Of a stretch of 64,000 nt of DNA, positions 8,853-18,231 are shown piece by piece. Numbering within the stretch: position 1 is the first letter of the stretch; every line of letters starts with the position of its first letter. The notes beneath the pieces are model-generated. The model searched no databases and had not been told where the DNA came from. It saw nothing but the letters and a program-made list of their open reading frames with translations. A program made the position numbers and the translations under genes. This DNA is from Maribacter sp. 1_MG-2023 (lineage in GTDB: Bacteria > Bacteroidota > Bacteroidia > Flavobacteriales > Flavobacteriaceae): the NCBI RefSeq assembly GCF_030547005.1, contig NZ_JAUOPN010000010.1, positions 100,966 to 164,965 of the forward strand, read 5' to 3'.

Positions 8853-9764
8853 CTATCTCAAAGAATCTATCCAGTCTATCATTCGCTCTCCCCAATCTTT
8901 CAAATGCTCATCATGCAAGCCTAATCCGAATCCGTGACCGCCTTTTGGATAAATATGCATCGTTGCAGAAACCCCTTTATCCTTTACCGCTTTATAGAAT
9001 AACAAGCTATTTTCTACAGGTACTACGGTGTCATCTGTAGCATGAAGTAAAAAAGTTGGTGGTGTTTGTTCGGTAACTTGTTTTTCATTCGAAAAATAAT
9101 CGACCATGTCAATCGTTGGATTCTCACCTATTAAATTCATCTTCGAACCTTGGTGTGTCATTTCGCCAAATGATATTACAGGATACCCCAATGCCATAAA
9201 ATCTGGTCGGGCACTTTCATTATCAATATCATCAAAAGTTCTATACACTTTTTCGTCAAAATGTGTTCCTAAGGTCGATGCTAAATGCCCGCCTGCTGAG
9301 AAGCCTATTATTCCTATTTTATCCGCCTCAACATTAAATTTTTCTGCATTATTTCTTACTAACCGTATAGCCCTCTGAGCATCTATTAGTGGTACATATT
9401 TTTTATCTTTTTGAGAAACATCAGAAGGCAAACGATACTTTACCACCACCCCTGCAATTCCCTTACTGTTAAAGAATTTTGCGATATCTGTACCTTCCCA
9501 ATCATAGGCAAGTATACCATATCCTCCTCCTGGAAAAATTAAAACTGCTTCTCCTGTTGCATCTCGTTTTGATGGTAAATACACCTCAATAGTGGGAACT
9601 TGAACTTTACTAATTCGTAAAATTTCATTTTGCTCATGTACTTCCTTTTCTAAGCTCTTTATCTGATCAGGAATTTTATCTTTTGGCCATAATTGCATAA
9701 TGGTATCTTGGGCAGCGGCATCACCCATAACTATTAGCATTAATAACAATAGTGTGTTTTTCAT
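8853..9764 (-). CDS. secreted alpha/beta hydrolase, acetyl-xylan-esterase-like
   Basis: A 303-residue hydrolase with a cleavable signal peptide (residues 1 to about 19, ending AAAQ). It shows the oxyanion segment IFPGGGYG (76-83), the nucleophile elbow GFSAGGH with Ser156, an Asp in HATDDTVVP (D245) and a His in GGHGFG (H277). That is a complete Ser-Asp-His triad in the order of the BD-FAE/Aes esterase family. Such enzymes remove acetyl or feruloyl groups from plant or algal glycans. The gene lies in a carbohydrate-active region. The VanX-like gene ends 15 bases upstream on the same strand, so co-transcription is likely. Confidence 0.85.
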   Translation of the reverse strand: MKNTLLLLMLIVMGDAAAQDTIMQLWPKDKIPDQIKSLEKEVHEQNEILRISKVQVPTIEVYLPSKRDATGEAVLIFPGGGYGILAYDWEGTDIAKFFNSKGIAGVVVKYRLPSDVSQKDKKYVPLIDAQRAIRLVRNNAEKFNVEADKIGIIGFSAGGHLASTLGTHFDEKVYRTFDDIDNESARPDFMALGYPVISFGEMTHQGSKMNLIGENPTIDMVDYFSNEKQVTEQTPPTFLLHATDDTVVPVENSLLFYKAVKDKGVSATMHIYPKGGHGFGLGLHDEHLKDWGERMIDWIDSLR

Positions 9765-9779
9765 ATGTAGTATACTAGG

Positions 9780-10511
9780 TTATTCGCAATCCCATTTAAA
9801 GTTGGCTATAGGGTCATGAGATGCTCCTTGTAAATTATAATGCCACCACTCTGTTCTGGTGGACCAAAACCCATATTTTTCCATGGTTTCTTTAAGCAGC
9901 TTTCTATTATCTAGAATGTCTTGGGGTAAGTCAAAATTATCGTGATAGGCGCGCTTTCCAAAAAAATCAAAATCCGAAGGCATATTTAATTCCTCTCCTT
10001 CTAAAGTAACCAATGTAATATCTACTGCCCCGCCCTTATTATGAATTGAACCTTTTATAGGGTTTGCCACGTACTGCGGATTAGGAACAATTTTCCACAT
10101 TTTATACTGTACTGAATTAGGTCTGTAACAGTCGTAAAATTTAATTTTTACGCCATGCTTTTTAAATTCTTCATTTGCTTTCAGCAAAGCCTTTACCGTT
10201 TTTGCTCTTGTATAACATTCACCACAATCATATACCTGCTCTTTTAAGAAATTATTATCTGTAGCGTATCTTAAGTCATACGCAAAGCCATCACTATAGT
10301 CTGCTAATCGAACGAATGTAGTATCTGAGATACCTTCCAGATTTTTAAATACTGGTTTCTCTGCTTTAGGTTCTATTATAGAATCTATTACAATTTCTAC
10401 TACTTGCTTTGTATTGGCAGCTGTATTTGTATTTTTTGCTTCTTCTTTACACCCTATCGTAAACACAAGAATTGCCGATACTAACAATACCCAAACTCTA
10501 TTCTTAAACAT
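9780..10511 (-). CDS. M15D peptidase, VanX/DdpX-like D-Ala-D-Ala dipeptidase lipoprotein
   Basis: A 243-residue lipoprotein (lipobox ending in Cys21) of the VanX/DdpX family of zinc D,D-dipeptidases, which split D-Ala-D-Ala. The zinc ligands are visible as H157 and D164 (SIHNKGGAVDI) and H224 (EWWH). The general base is E221 and the conserved Arg is R130 in YDCYRP. A likely role is recycling of peptidoglycan-derived D-Ala-D-Ala in the periplasm rather than vancomycin resistance, since no vanHA genes are nearby. It precedes the secreted esterase gene by 15 bases and is divergent from the GH130-like gene at 10614. Confidence 0.88.
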   Translation of the reverse strand: MFKNRVWVLLVSAILVFTIGCKEEAKNTNTAANTKQVVEIVIDSIIEPKAEKPVFKNLEGISDTTFVRLADYSDGFAYDLRYATDNNFLKEQVYDCGECYTRAKTVKALLKANEEFKKHGVKIKFYDCYRPNSVQYKMWKIVPNPQYVANPIKGSIHNKGGAVDITLVTLEGEELNMPSDFDFFGKRAYHDNFDLPQDILDNRKLLKETMEKYGFWSTRTEWWHYNLQGASHDPIANFKWDCE

Positions 10512-10613
10512 GTTCTAATTTTATTTGTGTTTCAAGATACAGATTTTTACCAGAGGTGCTTTATCTTTAAAGTAGTTTCAATTAGTAAATATCAATTCTA
10601 TTTAACCAAAACC

Positions 10614-11738
10614 ATGAACAACCATATATTTCTAATTTTGTGCTTAGCGCTTTTAAGTTTCTCATGTAAGAATGATAAAAAGTCTTTGAATAAAGATGTA
10701 GAAAAACCGGCATCTCCTTGGTTCTTGGGTTTTCAGAAAACTGAGCTTAATCCAATAATGCAACCAGATTCTACGTATACATTTTTGGATCCAATTTCAA
10801 AGAATGAAGTCCGTTGGCAAAAGGCCGATGTTTTTAATCCGGGAGCTATTGTAAAAAATGATACGGTATTTTTATTATTTAGGGCAGAAGATAATCCTGA
10901 TGCTATTTTAGGAGAAAGAACCTCACGCGTTGGATTAGCTTACAGTACTGACGGAATACACTTTACAAAATATGCAAAACCTGTACTTTTTCCCGATAAC
11001 GATGAATTTGCCCAGTGGGACCAACCTGGTGGTGTAGAAGACCCTAGAATTGTTGAAACACCCGAAGGTACTTTCATTATGCTTTATACAAGTTGGAATA
11101 ATGATGTTGCCAGACTTTCTAGCGCTACATCTAAAGATTTAAAAACGTGGACAAAAGAAGGTCCGGTTTTTGAAAATGCCTATGAAGGAAAATATTTAGA
11201 TGAATGGAGTAAATCGGGATCAATCGTCACCGAATTAGTGGATGAGCGATTAATTGCAAAAAGAATTAACGGTAAATACCATATGTATTGGGGAGAGCTT
11301 TTCGTCAATCTTGCGACTTCTGAAAACGGGGTCGATTGGGAACCTAGCTTAACTAAAAAAGGTGATTTACTTCATAGTTTTAAACCGACTTTAAATGAAT
11401 TTGATAGTCATTTAACCGAACCAGGACCGCCAGCCTTATATACAGATGCGGGTATTCTCTTACTGTACAACGGTAAAAACTTAAGTGGAGATGGTGCCAC
11501 TACTAAATACCCTGAAGGTACTTATTGTGGTGGGCAAGTCTTATTCGATAAAAATGATCCGACTAAAATGCTTCAAAGAATGGAGGTTCCTTTTATTTGC
11601 CCAAGCTTACCTCATGAAATCAGCGGACAATATAAGGCAGGAACAACCTTTATTCAAGGTTTGGTGTATTTCAATAATAAGTGGTTTTTATATTACGGAA
11701 CCGCCGATTCTATGGTTGGTTTGGCTATTAAAGAATAA
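10614..11738 (+). CDS. GH130-like glycosidase/phosphorylase lipoprotein
   Basis: A five-bladed beta-propeller protein of the GH130/GH43-like superfamily. The open frame could extend to 10527, but the ATG at 10614 directly begins a lipoprotein signal (lipobox Cys18), so it is chosen; the product is 374 aa. The motifs DVFNPG (about 72-77) and GGVEDPRI (about 139-146) are typical of GH130, where the Asp of EDPR is the general acid. Family members act on beta-mannosides or related oligosaccharides by phosphorolysis or hydrolysis. A lipoprotein form suggests hydrolysis outside the cytoplasm, which is inference. It has its own divergent promoter region with the VanX-like gene. Confidence 0.8.
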   Translation: MNNHIFLILCLALLSFSCKNDKKSLNKDVEKPASPWFLGFQKTELNPIMQPDSTYTFLDPISKNEVRWQKADVFNPGAIVKNDTVFLLFRAEDNPDAILGERTSRVGLAYSTDGIHFTKYAKPVLFPDNDEFAQWDQPGGVEDPRIVETPEGTFIMLYTSWNNDVARLSSATSKDLKTWTKEGPVFENAYEGKYLDEWSKSGSIVTELVDERLIAKRINGKYHMYWGELFVNLATSENGVDWEPSLTKKGDLLHSFKPTLNEFDSHLTEPGPPALYTDAGILLLYNGKNLSGDGATTKYPEGTYCGGQVLFDKNDPTKMLQRMEVPFICPSLPHEISGQYKAGTTFIQGLVYFNNKWFLYYGTADSMVGLAIKE

Positions 11739-11860
11739 CTACATAATAATTTTTATTCCCACACCAATATTTCACTATATCGATTACCTATACGCACCGC
11801 TTTGGCTGCAAAATGTGTATTATTTGGCAGTACTTCTGAATAGCTAATTCCTACTATTAA

Positions 11861-11898
11861 ATATAAAAAACCTCCTATTTAATTAAAAATAGAAGGTT
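11861..11898 (-). terminator. terminator after the sugar isomerase-like gene
   Basis: On the minus strand an AACCTTCTATTT arm (11887-11898) pairs with AAATAGGAGGTT (11869-11880), with one G-U pair, followed by TTTTATATTT. It lies 24 bases beyond the stop codon of the gene ending at 11922. Confidence 0.75.
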
Positions 11899-11921
11899 GC
11901 ATTGCACTTTTGGTTGTTGGT

Positions 11922-12755
11922 TTACTTCAAACTTTTTAGATACACTAAGCTCTTTGGTACTTGCGTAACAACATTCTTAGATTCATCTTCTATGAACATA
12001 TATTCAATGCCTAATTTTTTAGCTTCAGCAACTATGCCGGCAATATCTATTTGCCCTGTTCCTAAAACAACATTGGTATCATCTTCTTCGTGACCGGTAT
12101 TATTACCTTCAATACCTTTTTCCATATCCTTTAAATGTAATAGGGTAAATTTCTTCGGATATTTCTTCATCAACGCCAACGGATCAGCACCACCATGTTG
12201 CGCCCAGAACACATCTAATTCAAACGTATAATCTGTAGCATTCTTAGCCATATAATCAAATAAAGTACCATTTTCATAAGGTCTAAATTCATACCCATGT
12301 GGGTGATACGCCAATACGAGTCCGTTTTCTTTCAGCTTCTTTCCTGCCTTATTGAATACTTCTGTCGCATGTTTTGTTTCTTCTAGATCCCATTTATCAT
12401 CATCATGAGGTACCCATGCGCACATTACATATGTAGCTCCAAAATCTTTGGCATTTTTTATGACCTTGTCTACATCATTCTCCAAGTCCTCGAACCCAGC
12501 ACCTACACTCACCATCTCTAAATCATTTTCAGCTAGTAAAGCTTTAAAATCTTCCAATGGCATATCATAGGTTTCGCCACCTTCAATTTTGGTTATTCCC
12601 CATTCATTAATCAATCCTAGGGTGTTAGAAACATCCATTTTAAATTGATTTCTAAGGCTATACAACTGTAAACCTACCTCTTGGGCTTGCGCTAAAAAAC
12701 CACTACCCAAAAGGATAGTGGCAATCATTACTTTTTTTATCATCTTGATATTCAT
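11922..12755 (-). CDS. secreted sugar phosphate isomerase/epimerase-like TIM barrel
   Basis: A 277-residue protein with a Sec signal peptide (to about residue 24, ending AQAQ), then an AP-endonuclease-2/xylose-isomerase-like TIM barrel starting VGLQLYSLR. Acidic and His residues at strand ends (ELDVFWAQHGG, LLHLKD and the C-terminal FIEDES) are consistent with the usual metal site. Export of such a barrel and its coupling to a GMC dehydrogenase suggest action on an oxidised sugar, for example keto-glycoside isomerisation or elimination; this is inference. Its ATG overlaps the stop of the upstream small subunit gene (TAATG), so the two are translationally coupled. Confidence 0.85.
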   Translation of the reverse strand: MNIKMIKKVMIATILLGSGFLAQAQEVGLQLYSLRNQFKMDVSNTLGLINEWGITKIEGGETYDMPLEDFKALLAENDLEMVSVGAGFEDLENDVDKVIKNAKDFGATYVMCAWVPHDDDKWDLEETKHATEVFNKAGKKLKENGLVLAYHPHGYEFRPYENGTLFDYMAKNATDYTFELDVFWAQHGGADPLALMKKYPKKFTLLHLKDMEKGIEGNNTGHEEDDTNVVLGTGQIDIAGIVAEAKKLGIEYMFIEDESKNVVTQVPKSLVYLKSLK

Positions 12756-13480
12756 TACGTAAGTAAATTTCCTTCGTCATCCCATTCAGCCATAACGTTA
12801 CGTTGACTTTGGTCTACACATTTTGCAATCCATGCTGGGTCATAAGCGACACCATGCTGATCAAGTATATCTTGGGGTACACCGTCCCAAACATTTGGTG
12901 AATTTCCTTTATATCCTAAATCTGCAATACCTACTTTAGAGGTATAGTACCCTGTAACGGTTAAGCCACGCATGGTATAGAAAAATTGAATTTCTAATGG
13001 TTGCTCACTTAAAGGTTTCTCTGTATCATGCCAGCAAATTTCATCGCAAATCTGTTTTTTCTGCTCTAAGGTAGCCGACTTAAATTCGGTACCAAATTCA
13101 GTATTGCTCTTATGATCTAACCACATTAAGCCTCCTAATAGTGTCGGAGCCATTTCTGGAATATCTTTACCCATAAATTCTACTAGCGCTGGCACTTCTG
13201 CCTCTATAGGACCACCATGTGGCTCTTTTGGAGGAAGTATCACTACGCTTAAAGCTGCAATAGTTTCCATCTCATGCTCGTTGAACAATTGCTCTGCATT
13301 TAATTTTTCTATACGATCCAATTCTTCTGGCGTTCTACCAAAATATTTTTCGCTACTTGCTACAATATCTTGATCTACAGATTCGCCATTTTCAGTCTTA
13401 CATGAATTGAAGACCAGCCCAGAAGTTGCCGCAGCACCACCAAGTATTAAAGTTTGTAAACTCTTTCTTCTATCCATCAT
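12755..13480 (-). CDS. GMC dehydrogenase small subunit (gluconate 2-dehydrogenase subunit 3 family)
   Basis: A 241-residue protein with an N-terminal twin-arginine-like signal (DRRKSLQTLILGG) followed by a lipobox-like SCKTE around residue 26. The rest matches the gluconate 2-dehydrogenase subunit 3 family, including the pattern HEMETIAALSVVILPP. In known complexes this small subunit carries the Tat signal and exports the FAD subunit with it. It lies one base from the GMC large-subunit gene and overlaps the TIM-barrel gene by one base, forming a tight three-gene operon. Confidence 0.88.
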   Translation of the reverse strand: MMDRRKSLQTLILGGAAATSGLVFNSCKTENGESVDQDIVASSEKYFGRTPEELDRIEKLNAEQLFNEHEMETIAALSVVILPPKEPHGGPIEAEVPALVEFMGKDIPEMAPTLLGGLMWLDHKSNTEFGTEFKSATLEQKKQICDEICWHDTEKPLSEQPLEIQFFYTMRGLTVTGYYTSKVGIADLGYKGNSPNVWDGVPQDILDQHGVAYDPAWIAKCVDQSQRNVMAEWDDEGNLLT

Positions 13481-13481
13481 C

Positions 13482-15203
13482 CTAAATATTTTGTGCCTTT
13501 AATTGTTCAATGATATAATCTGATGCTCTCCATGAAAGCGCCATAATCGTCCAAGTACAGTTCTTATCTGCTTGAGATACAAAAACCCCTGCATCTACTA
13601 TAAATACATTGTCTGCATCATGTAACTGCTGAAACTTATTGGTAACCGATGTCTTTGGATCATCTCCCATTCTTGTGGTACCTACCTCGTGAATAATCTC
13701 ACCTGGTTTGTTTAATCCGTAATCTTTATCCTTTCCTGGCTTATCACCTAAATAGTGACCACCCATGTTATGAATAATCTCCTCAAAAGTATCTTGCATG
13801 TGCTTCGCCTGATTTACTTCGTATTCTGAATGCTTATAGTTAAACTTCAAAACCGGTATACCAAATTGATCTACAGTAGTAGGGTCGATTTCACAGTAAT
13901 TATCTTTGTAAGCGATCGCTTCTCCACGACCACCGAATCCTATAACGGAACCGTAATATTTCTTTACATCATCACGTAAGCTATCACCATAACCTCCTGA
14001 TTTTAATCCGAAGTACTGGTTCATGGCATTTGGATCCCAACCAAAACCGTAGTTTGGCTGTCCCATACCACCCCAAACTTCAATATGATATCCTCTTGGG
14101 AAATTCAGTTTTGAATTATCGCCCCACCATGGTGAGTAAACGTGCATACCACCTACACCATCTTCATTATAAGATGTCTTTCTGTTCATTAAACCAGGTA
14201 TTACACCCGATGCACTTGATCCTGTTGAATCATGTAAATACCTACCAACAAGGTTGCTACTATTACCTAACCCGTTAGGGTGTTGCTTACTCTTAGAGTT
14301 TAATAGTATACGTGCAGAACTACATGCTGATGCTGCCAATACTACCACTTTACCTCTAAGTGTATATTCTTTTCTATCTTCTTTGTTGATGTAAGATACA
14401 CCTGTTGCTTTACCTTCTTCATTGGTAAGAACCTCACGTACCATTGAATTCACAAATAATTTCACTTGACCGCCACTCTTTTGAGCCGGAAAGATCAAAC
14501 AACTACCTGCTGAGAAATCGGCATATATTTGACATGATCTACCGCATTGTCCGCAATAGAAACAAACGCCACGATCTTCATTAATTCTTTTGGTCAACAT
14601 TGAAAGTCTCCCCGGAATTACCGGTATGTTAGACTTCTTTGCGCCATTGATATAAAATAATTCGTGCAATCTTGGTTTCGGGGGAGGAAGAAAGAATCCG
14701 TCAGGATCGTTTTCTCTACCTTCATTGGTGCCAAATACACCAATTAATTTGTCTAATTTATCGTAATATGGTTTAACATCTTCGTATCCTATTGGCCAGT
14801 CATCGCCATGACCATCACGGGTTTTTCCTTTAAAATCTTTTGGTCCGAAACGTAAAGAAATACGTCCCCAGTGATTAGTTCGTCCTCCGAGCATTCTTGC
14901 ACGCCACCATTTAAATTCAGTTCCTTCTGCATGTGTATATGGCTCTCCTTCTACTTCCCAATCTCCCCATGACATATCCCATTCACCAAAAGCTCTATCT
15001 GTACCTGCTCCTCTTCTTGGAGAATCATATGGTTGTTTTAATTGCGTCATGGTCTTTGGATCAGCTGGGTCAAAAAATGGACCCGCTTCTACAACTGCTA
15101 CATTTAAACCTGCATCTGCCAATTGTTTGGTAGCCATACCACCACCAGCTCCTGAACCTACGATGATTACATCAAAGATTTCTGAGGATTCCTTTATCTG
15201 CAT
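13482..15203 (-). CDS. GMC-family FAD-dependent sugar dehydrogenase, large subunit
   Basis: A 573-residue glucose-methanol-choline oxidoreductase. The FAD Rossmann motif VGSGAGGG begins near residue 15 and the conserved Glu ends it (VVEAG). A Cys cluster, CFYCGQCGRSC, lies in the middle, and the C-terminal catalytic His is in HEVGTTRMG. It has no signal peptide of its own; the adjacent small subunit carries a Tat-type signal, so export as a complex is expected. Related enzymes include gluconate 2-dehydrogenase and glycoside 3-dehydrogenase, which oxidise a sugar hydroxyl to a ketone. No cytochrome subunit is encoded alongside. Confidence 0.88.
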   Translation of the reverse strand: MQIKESSEIFDVIIVGSGAGGGMATKQLADAGLNVAVVEAGPFFDPADPKTMTQLKQPYDSPRRGAGTDRAFGEWDMSWGDWEVEGEPYTHAEGTEFKWWRARMLGGRTNHWGRISLRFGPKDFKGKTRDGHGDDWPIGYEDVKPYYDKLDKLIGVFGTNEGRENDPDGFFLPPPKPRLHELFYINGAKKSNIPVIPGRLSMLTKRINEDRGVCFYCGQCGRSCQIYADFSAGSCLIFPAQKSGGQVKLFVNSMVREVLTNEEGKATGVSYINKEDRKEYTLRGKVVVLAASACSSARILLNSKSKQHPNGLGNSSNLVGRYLHDSTGSSASGVIPGLMNRKTSYNEDGVGGMHVYSPWWGDNSKLNFPRGYHIEVWGGMGQPNYGFGWDPNAMNQYFGLKSGGYGDSLRDDVKKYYGSVIGFGGRGEAIAYKDNYCEIDPTTVDQFGIPVLKFNYKHSEYEVNQAKHMQDTFEEIIHNMGGHYLGDKPGKDKDYGLNKPGEIIHEVGTTRMGDDPKTSVTNKFQQLHDADNVFIVDAGVFVSQADKNCTWTIMALSWRASDYIIEQLKAQNI

Positions 15204-15333
15204 AATTTGAAATTAGTTATTGATTACAATTTAATTCTTTATTAAAATAAGCACCTTGTTTTTAGCTGAATAACCATCGTTACTGGACGGACGGATATCT
15301 TTTAAGCACAATTGTCCGTTTTGGGCAATTTTG

Positions 15334-16713
15334 TTATTCACTTACAAAGGTAGAAGCAGGCAAACCTGCCGCATTGAACAAAGTACCTATGTCTGTACTT
15401 TTAAAAGCATATCTAACCCCTTTCGGATTCTTCACTTCTTTTGAGCTTACTACTACTTCATTATTCTTCAGTTTTGCCCTCGCAGAAAACCATTCTCCCG
15501 CAGCATTTGAAATTTCAAAAAGTGTTACTTTCTTTTCTTTATTATATAATCCGTCAGCGTTGCTGAAGTTCACTTTTAACTGATTGCCGTCTACTTCAAA
15601 AGAATCATACAATGGACCATAGACATCTTGACCTTGTAATAATCCGTACTCATTTTTAAGTGCAATATTCGCTAATCGCAAACCTACATCTTGTTTGTTT
15701 AAAGGATGAATGTTTTCGGTCGTACAGATATCACTCGTCATAGCCATACCTGTATTTTTCAACGCCAAAGTTCTTCGTTGCTGGTCGCGTACCATACCAC
15801 CCGCAAACTCTTGGTCATATTTAAACGGAGCTATTTGTACATAGTAAAACGGAAAATCGTCATTCCATTCTGTTCGCCAAGAAGTAATCATTTTACTAAA
15901 AAGTTCATGGTAGCTTTCTGCGTTTGCTGTATTGGCTTCGCCTTGATACCAAAGTGTACCTGCAATTTTAAACTTGGTCAAAGGTGCTATCATGCCATTA
16001 TACAGAGTAGATTTCTCTACCGTCACCCATTTATTAGTCTCGACCTTTTTGTGAGCTTCGACCAATTCGGGATGTGCTTTGAAAACAGCGTCTGGTGTCC
16101 AAACCTCAGCACTTGATGCACCCCATGCATTATCTATTAATCCGATGGGAATATTTAATTCTTTTTGAACTTTTCTCGCAAAGAAATAGGCGACAGCACT
16201 AAAATCTTGCATGGTTTCAGGTGAACAAGCTACCCAAGTTCCCGCTACATCTTCTTGAGGATATTTAGCTGTTCTCTTCGCAACCGTGAACAATCGGATA
16301 TTTGGATAATTGGCATTCTCGACTTCAAAATCTCTATTCGCGATTTTACTGTTTGCACTCCATTCCATATTACTTTGCCCAGAGCAAAGCCATACCTCAC
16401 CTATCAAAACATCTTTTAAGGTTATTTCGTTTTTACCACCCTTAAAGATTATTTGAAATGGTCCGCCTGCTTTGGGTGTTTTTACTGTAATCTCCCATTT
16501 TGCTTTATTGCCTGTTTTGACGGCAACGGTCTCATCGTTCCAACTTGTATAAATCGTAAATTCTTCATTAGGATCTGCCCAACCATACAACAACACATCG
16601 GTCTCACGTTGCAATACCATTTCATTTGAAAATATCTTAGGCAGTGTAATTTCAGCCTTGGCAAAAGTTGTTACCAAAAGGCATAACATAATCAGGATAA
16701 AACGTAAATTCAT
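15334..16713 (-). CDS. sialate O-acetylesterase-like (SASA) carbohydrate esterase
   Basis: A 459-residue secreted esterase with a Sec signal peptide (to about residue 20). The SGNH-like nucleophile motif CSGQSNMEW sits near residue 112 and GTLWYQGEANT lies further on, both typical of the SASA family. Such enzymes remove O-acetyl groups from sialic acids or from xylan and other glycans. With a GH5 enzyme and xylose catabolic genes nearby, hemicellulose deacetylation is the more likely job; that is inference. It is separated by about 130 bases from the GMC operon and divergent from the Gfo/Idh/MocA gene. Confidence 0.85.
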   Translation of the reverse strand: MNLRFILIMLCLLVTTFAKAEITLPKIFSNEMVLQRETDVLLYGWADPNEEFTIYTSWNDETVAVKTGNKAKWEITVKTPKAGGPFQIIFKGGKNEITLKDVLIGEVWLCSGQSNMEWSANSKIANRDFEVENANYPNIRLFTVAKRTAKYPQEDVAGTWVACSPETMQDFSAVAYFFARKVQKELNIPIGLIDNAWGASSAEVWTPDAVFKAHPELVEAHKKVETNKWVTVEKSTLYNGMIAPLTKFKIAGTLWYQGEANTANAESYHELFSKMITSWRTEWNDDFPFYYVQIAPFKYDQEFAGGMVRDQQRRTLALKNTGMAMTSDICTTENIHPLNKQDVGLRLANIALKNEYGLLQGQDVYGPLYDSFEVDGNQLKVNFSNADGLYNKEKKVTLFEISNAAGEWFSARAKLKNNEVVVSSKEVKNPKGVRYAFKSTDIGTLFNAAGLPASTFVSE

Positions 16714-16856
16714 TGTAGTTATAAAATTTTGATTTAAATATACCTAAATATGCCTCATATTAGCAAATTCACAATCATTGAATGTTATTTTTAAAGGATT
16801 TTTCATATTGTCTCTTATATTTATGATATTCATAAGCTACTAAAAATCAACTTACC

Positions 16857-18230
16857 ATGTCTAGCCAACCCCAATCCATTAAAAGACGAAATTTTATTAA
16901 AGGTGCTTCGGCATCTTTACTATTTACTTCTTTACCCGCCTTCGGATTCGAATTTTTCGCTACTGAAAAACCGAAAAAAGTAGCACTTATTGGTACTGGT
17001 TGGTATGGTACTGGCGATTTATTGCGTCTTATTCAAGTTGCTAACATTGAAGTTGTAGCACTTTGTGATGTTGATGATAATCAACTTAATACTGCTGCGC
17101 AACTAGTTTCTGAACGTCAAAAAAATAAAAAGAAACCTAAGCTCTACACTGACTATAGAACCATGCTAGAAAACAATAGTCTAGATATTGTACTTATAGG
17201 CACACCCGATCATTGGCATGCCTTAACCTGCATCGCAGCACTAAAATCTGGAGCTCACGTTTATGTTCAAAAACCGATTAGCGTTGACGTTATGGAAGGC
17301 GAGGCAATGGTCGCTGCTGCTAGTAAATATAACAAAGTGGTTCAAGTAGGTACACAGCGAAAAAGTACGCCGCATCTCGTAGCCGCTAAAAAACAAATTA
17401 TTGATAAGGGTTTGCTTGGAACTATCGGTCACGTAGATATGAGTTGCTATTACCATATGCGTGCCAATGGAAATCCGCCAGAGCAAGAAGTGCCCGATTT
17501 CTTTGATTATGAAATGTGGACAGGTCCCGCACCTATGAGACCTTACGATGGTCTGCCTCATAAAAGATGGTGGCGTACATTTCGAGAATATGGAAACGGA
17601 ATTACAGGTGATATGTGTGTACACATGCTAGATACCGTTCGTTGGATGCTTGATTTAGGATGGCCCAAACGTATAACTTCTGAAGGTGGAATATTTGTTC
17701 AGAAGGATGGAAAATCGAACATATCTGACACACAATCTGCCGTATTCGAGTATGACTATCATAATTGCAATTGGCAACACAGAACATGGGGAAACCCAGA
17801 TGATGCTGATTACCCTTGGGCTTTTAAAATATATGGATCAAAAGGTGTTCTAAAGGGTGATGTCATGAAAGCTGAATTTGTACCCGTAGATGGTAGTGAA
17901 TCTATTCGTTACGATGTTGTTTATGAGAAAGAGAAATATCCTGAAGACTTATCTGAAAAAGACATTGAATTACATGCCGCACCCGCTACTCGTAAGCATA
18001 TGATAGATTTTTTGAATGCTATACAAAACAATACCAAGCCTGTTGCTGATATTGAAAACGGACACATTTCTACCGCTAGCTGTATTTTAGCTAATTTATC
18101 GATGGATTTAAAAAGACCTTTAGTGTATGATCCACAAAGTAGAACGGTCATAAACGACCCAGAAGCTACTGCATTATTGCACCGCAATTATCGTGGTCAA
18201 TGGGTGCACCCACACCCAGATACGGTGTAA
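16857..18230 (+). CDS. Tat-exported Gfo/Idh/MocA family oxidoreductase
   Basis: A 457-residue NAD(P)-binding sugar oxidoreductase. The N-terminus has a twin-arginine signal (KRRNFIKGASASLL), so the protein is exported folded, presumably with its cofactor. The Rossmann fold starts VALIGTGWYGTGD and the conserved EKP-type motif appears as YVQKPIS. Bacteroidota carry many such exported enzymes that interconvert sugars and keto-sugars, some using tightly bound NAD. Next to a GMC dehydrogenase and a secreted TIM barrel, a role in periplasmic keto-glycoside conversion is plausible but unproven. It converges on the LacI gene, with one base between stops. Confidence 0.88.
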   Translation: MSSQPQSIKRRNFIKGASASLLFTSLPAFGFEFFATEKPKKVALIGTGWYGTGDLLRLIQVANIEVVALCDVDDNQLNTAAQLVSERQKNKKKPKLYTDYRTMLENNSLDIVLIGTPDHWHALTCIAALKSGAHVYVQKPISVDVMEGEAMVAAASKYNKVVQVGTQRKSTPHLVAAKKQIIDKGLLGTIGHVDMSCYYHMRANGNPPEQEVPDFFDYEMWTGPAPMRPYDGLPHKRWWRTFREYGNGITGDMCVHMLDTVRWMLDLGWPKRITSEGGIFVQKDGKSNISDTQSAVFEYDYHNCNWQHRTWGNPDDADYPWAFKIYGSKGVLKGDVMKAEFVPVDGSESIRYDVVYEKEKYPEDLSEKDIELHAAPATRKHMIDFLNAIQNNTKPVADIENGHISTASCILANLSMDLKRPLVYDPQSRTVINDPEATALLHRNYRGQWVHPHPDTV

Positions 18231-18231
18231 A

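Noticed and set aside
9780..10511. Vancomycin-resistance gene (vanX)
   Set aside because: The protein is a lipoprotein with no vanH or vanA neighbours; peptidoglycan recycling is the better reading.
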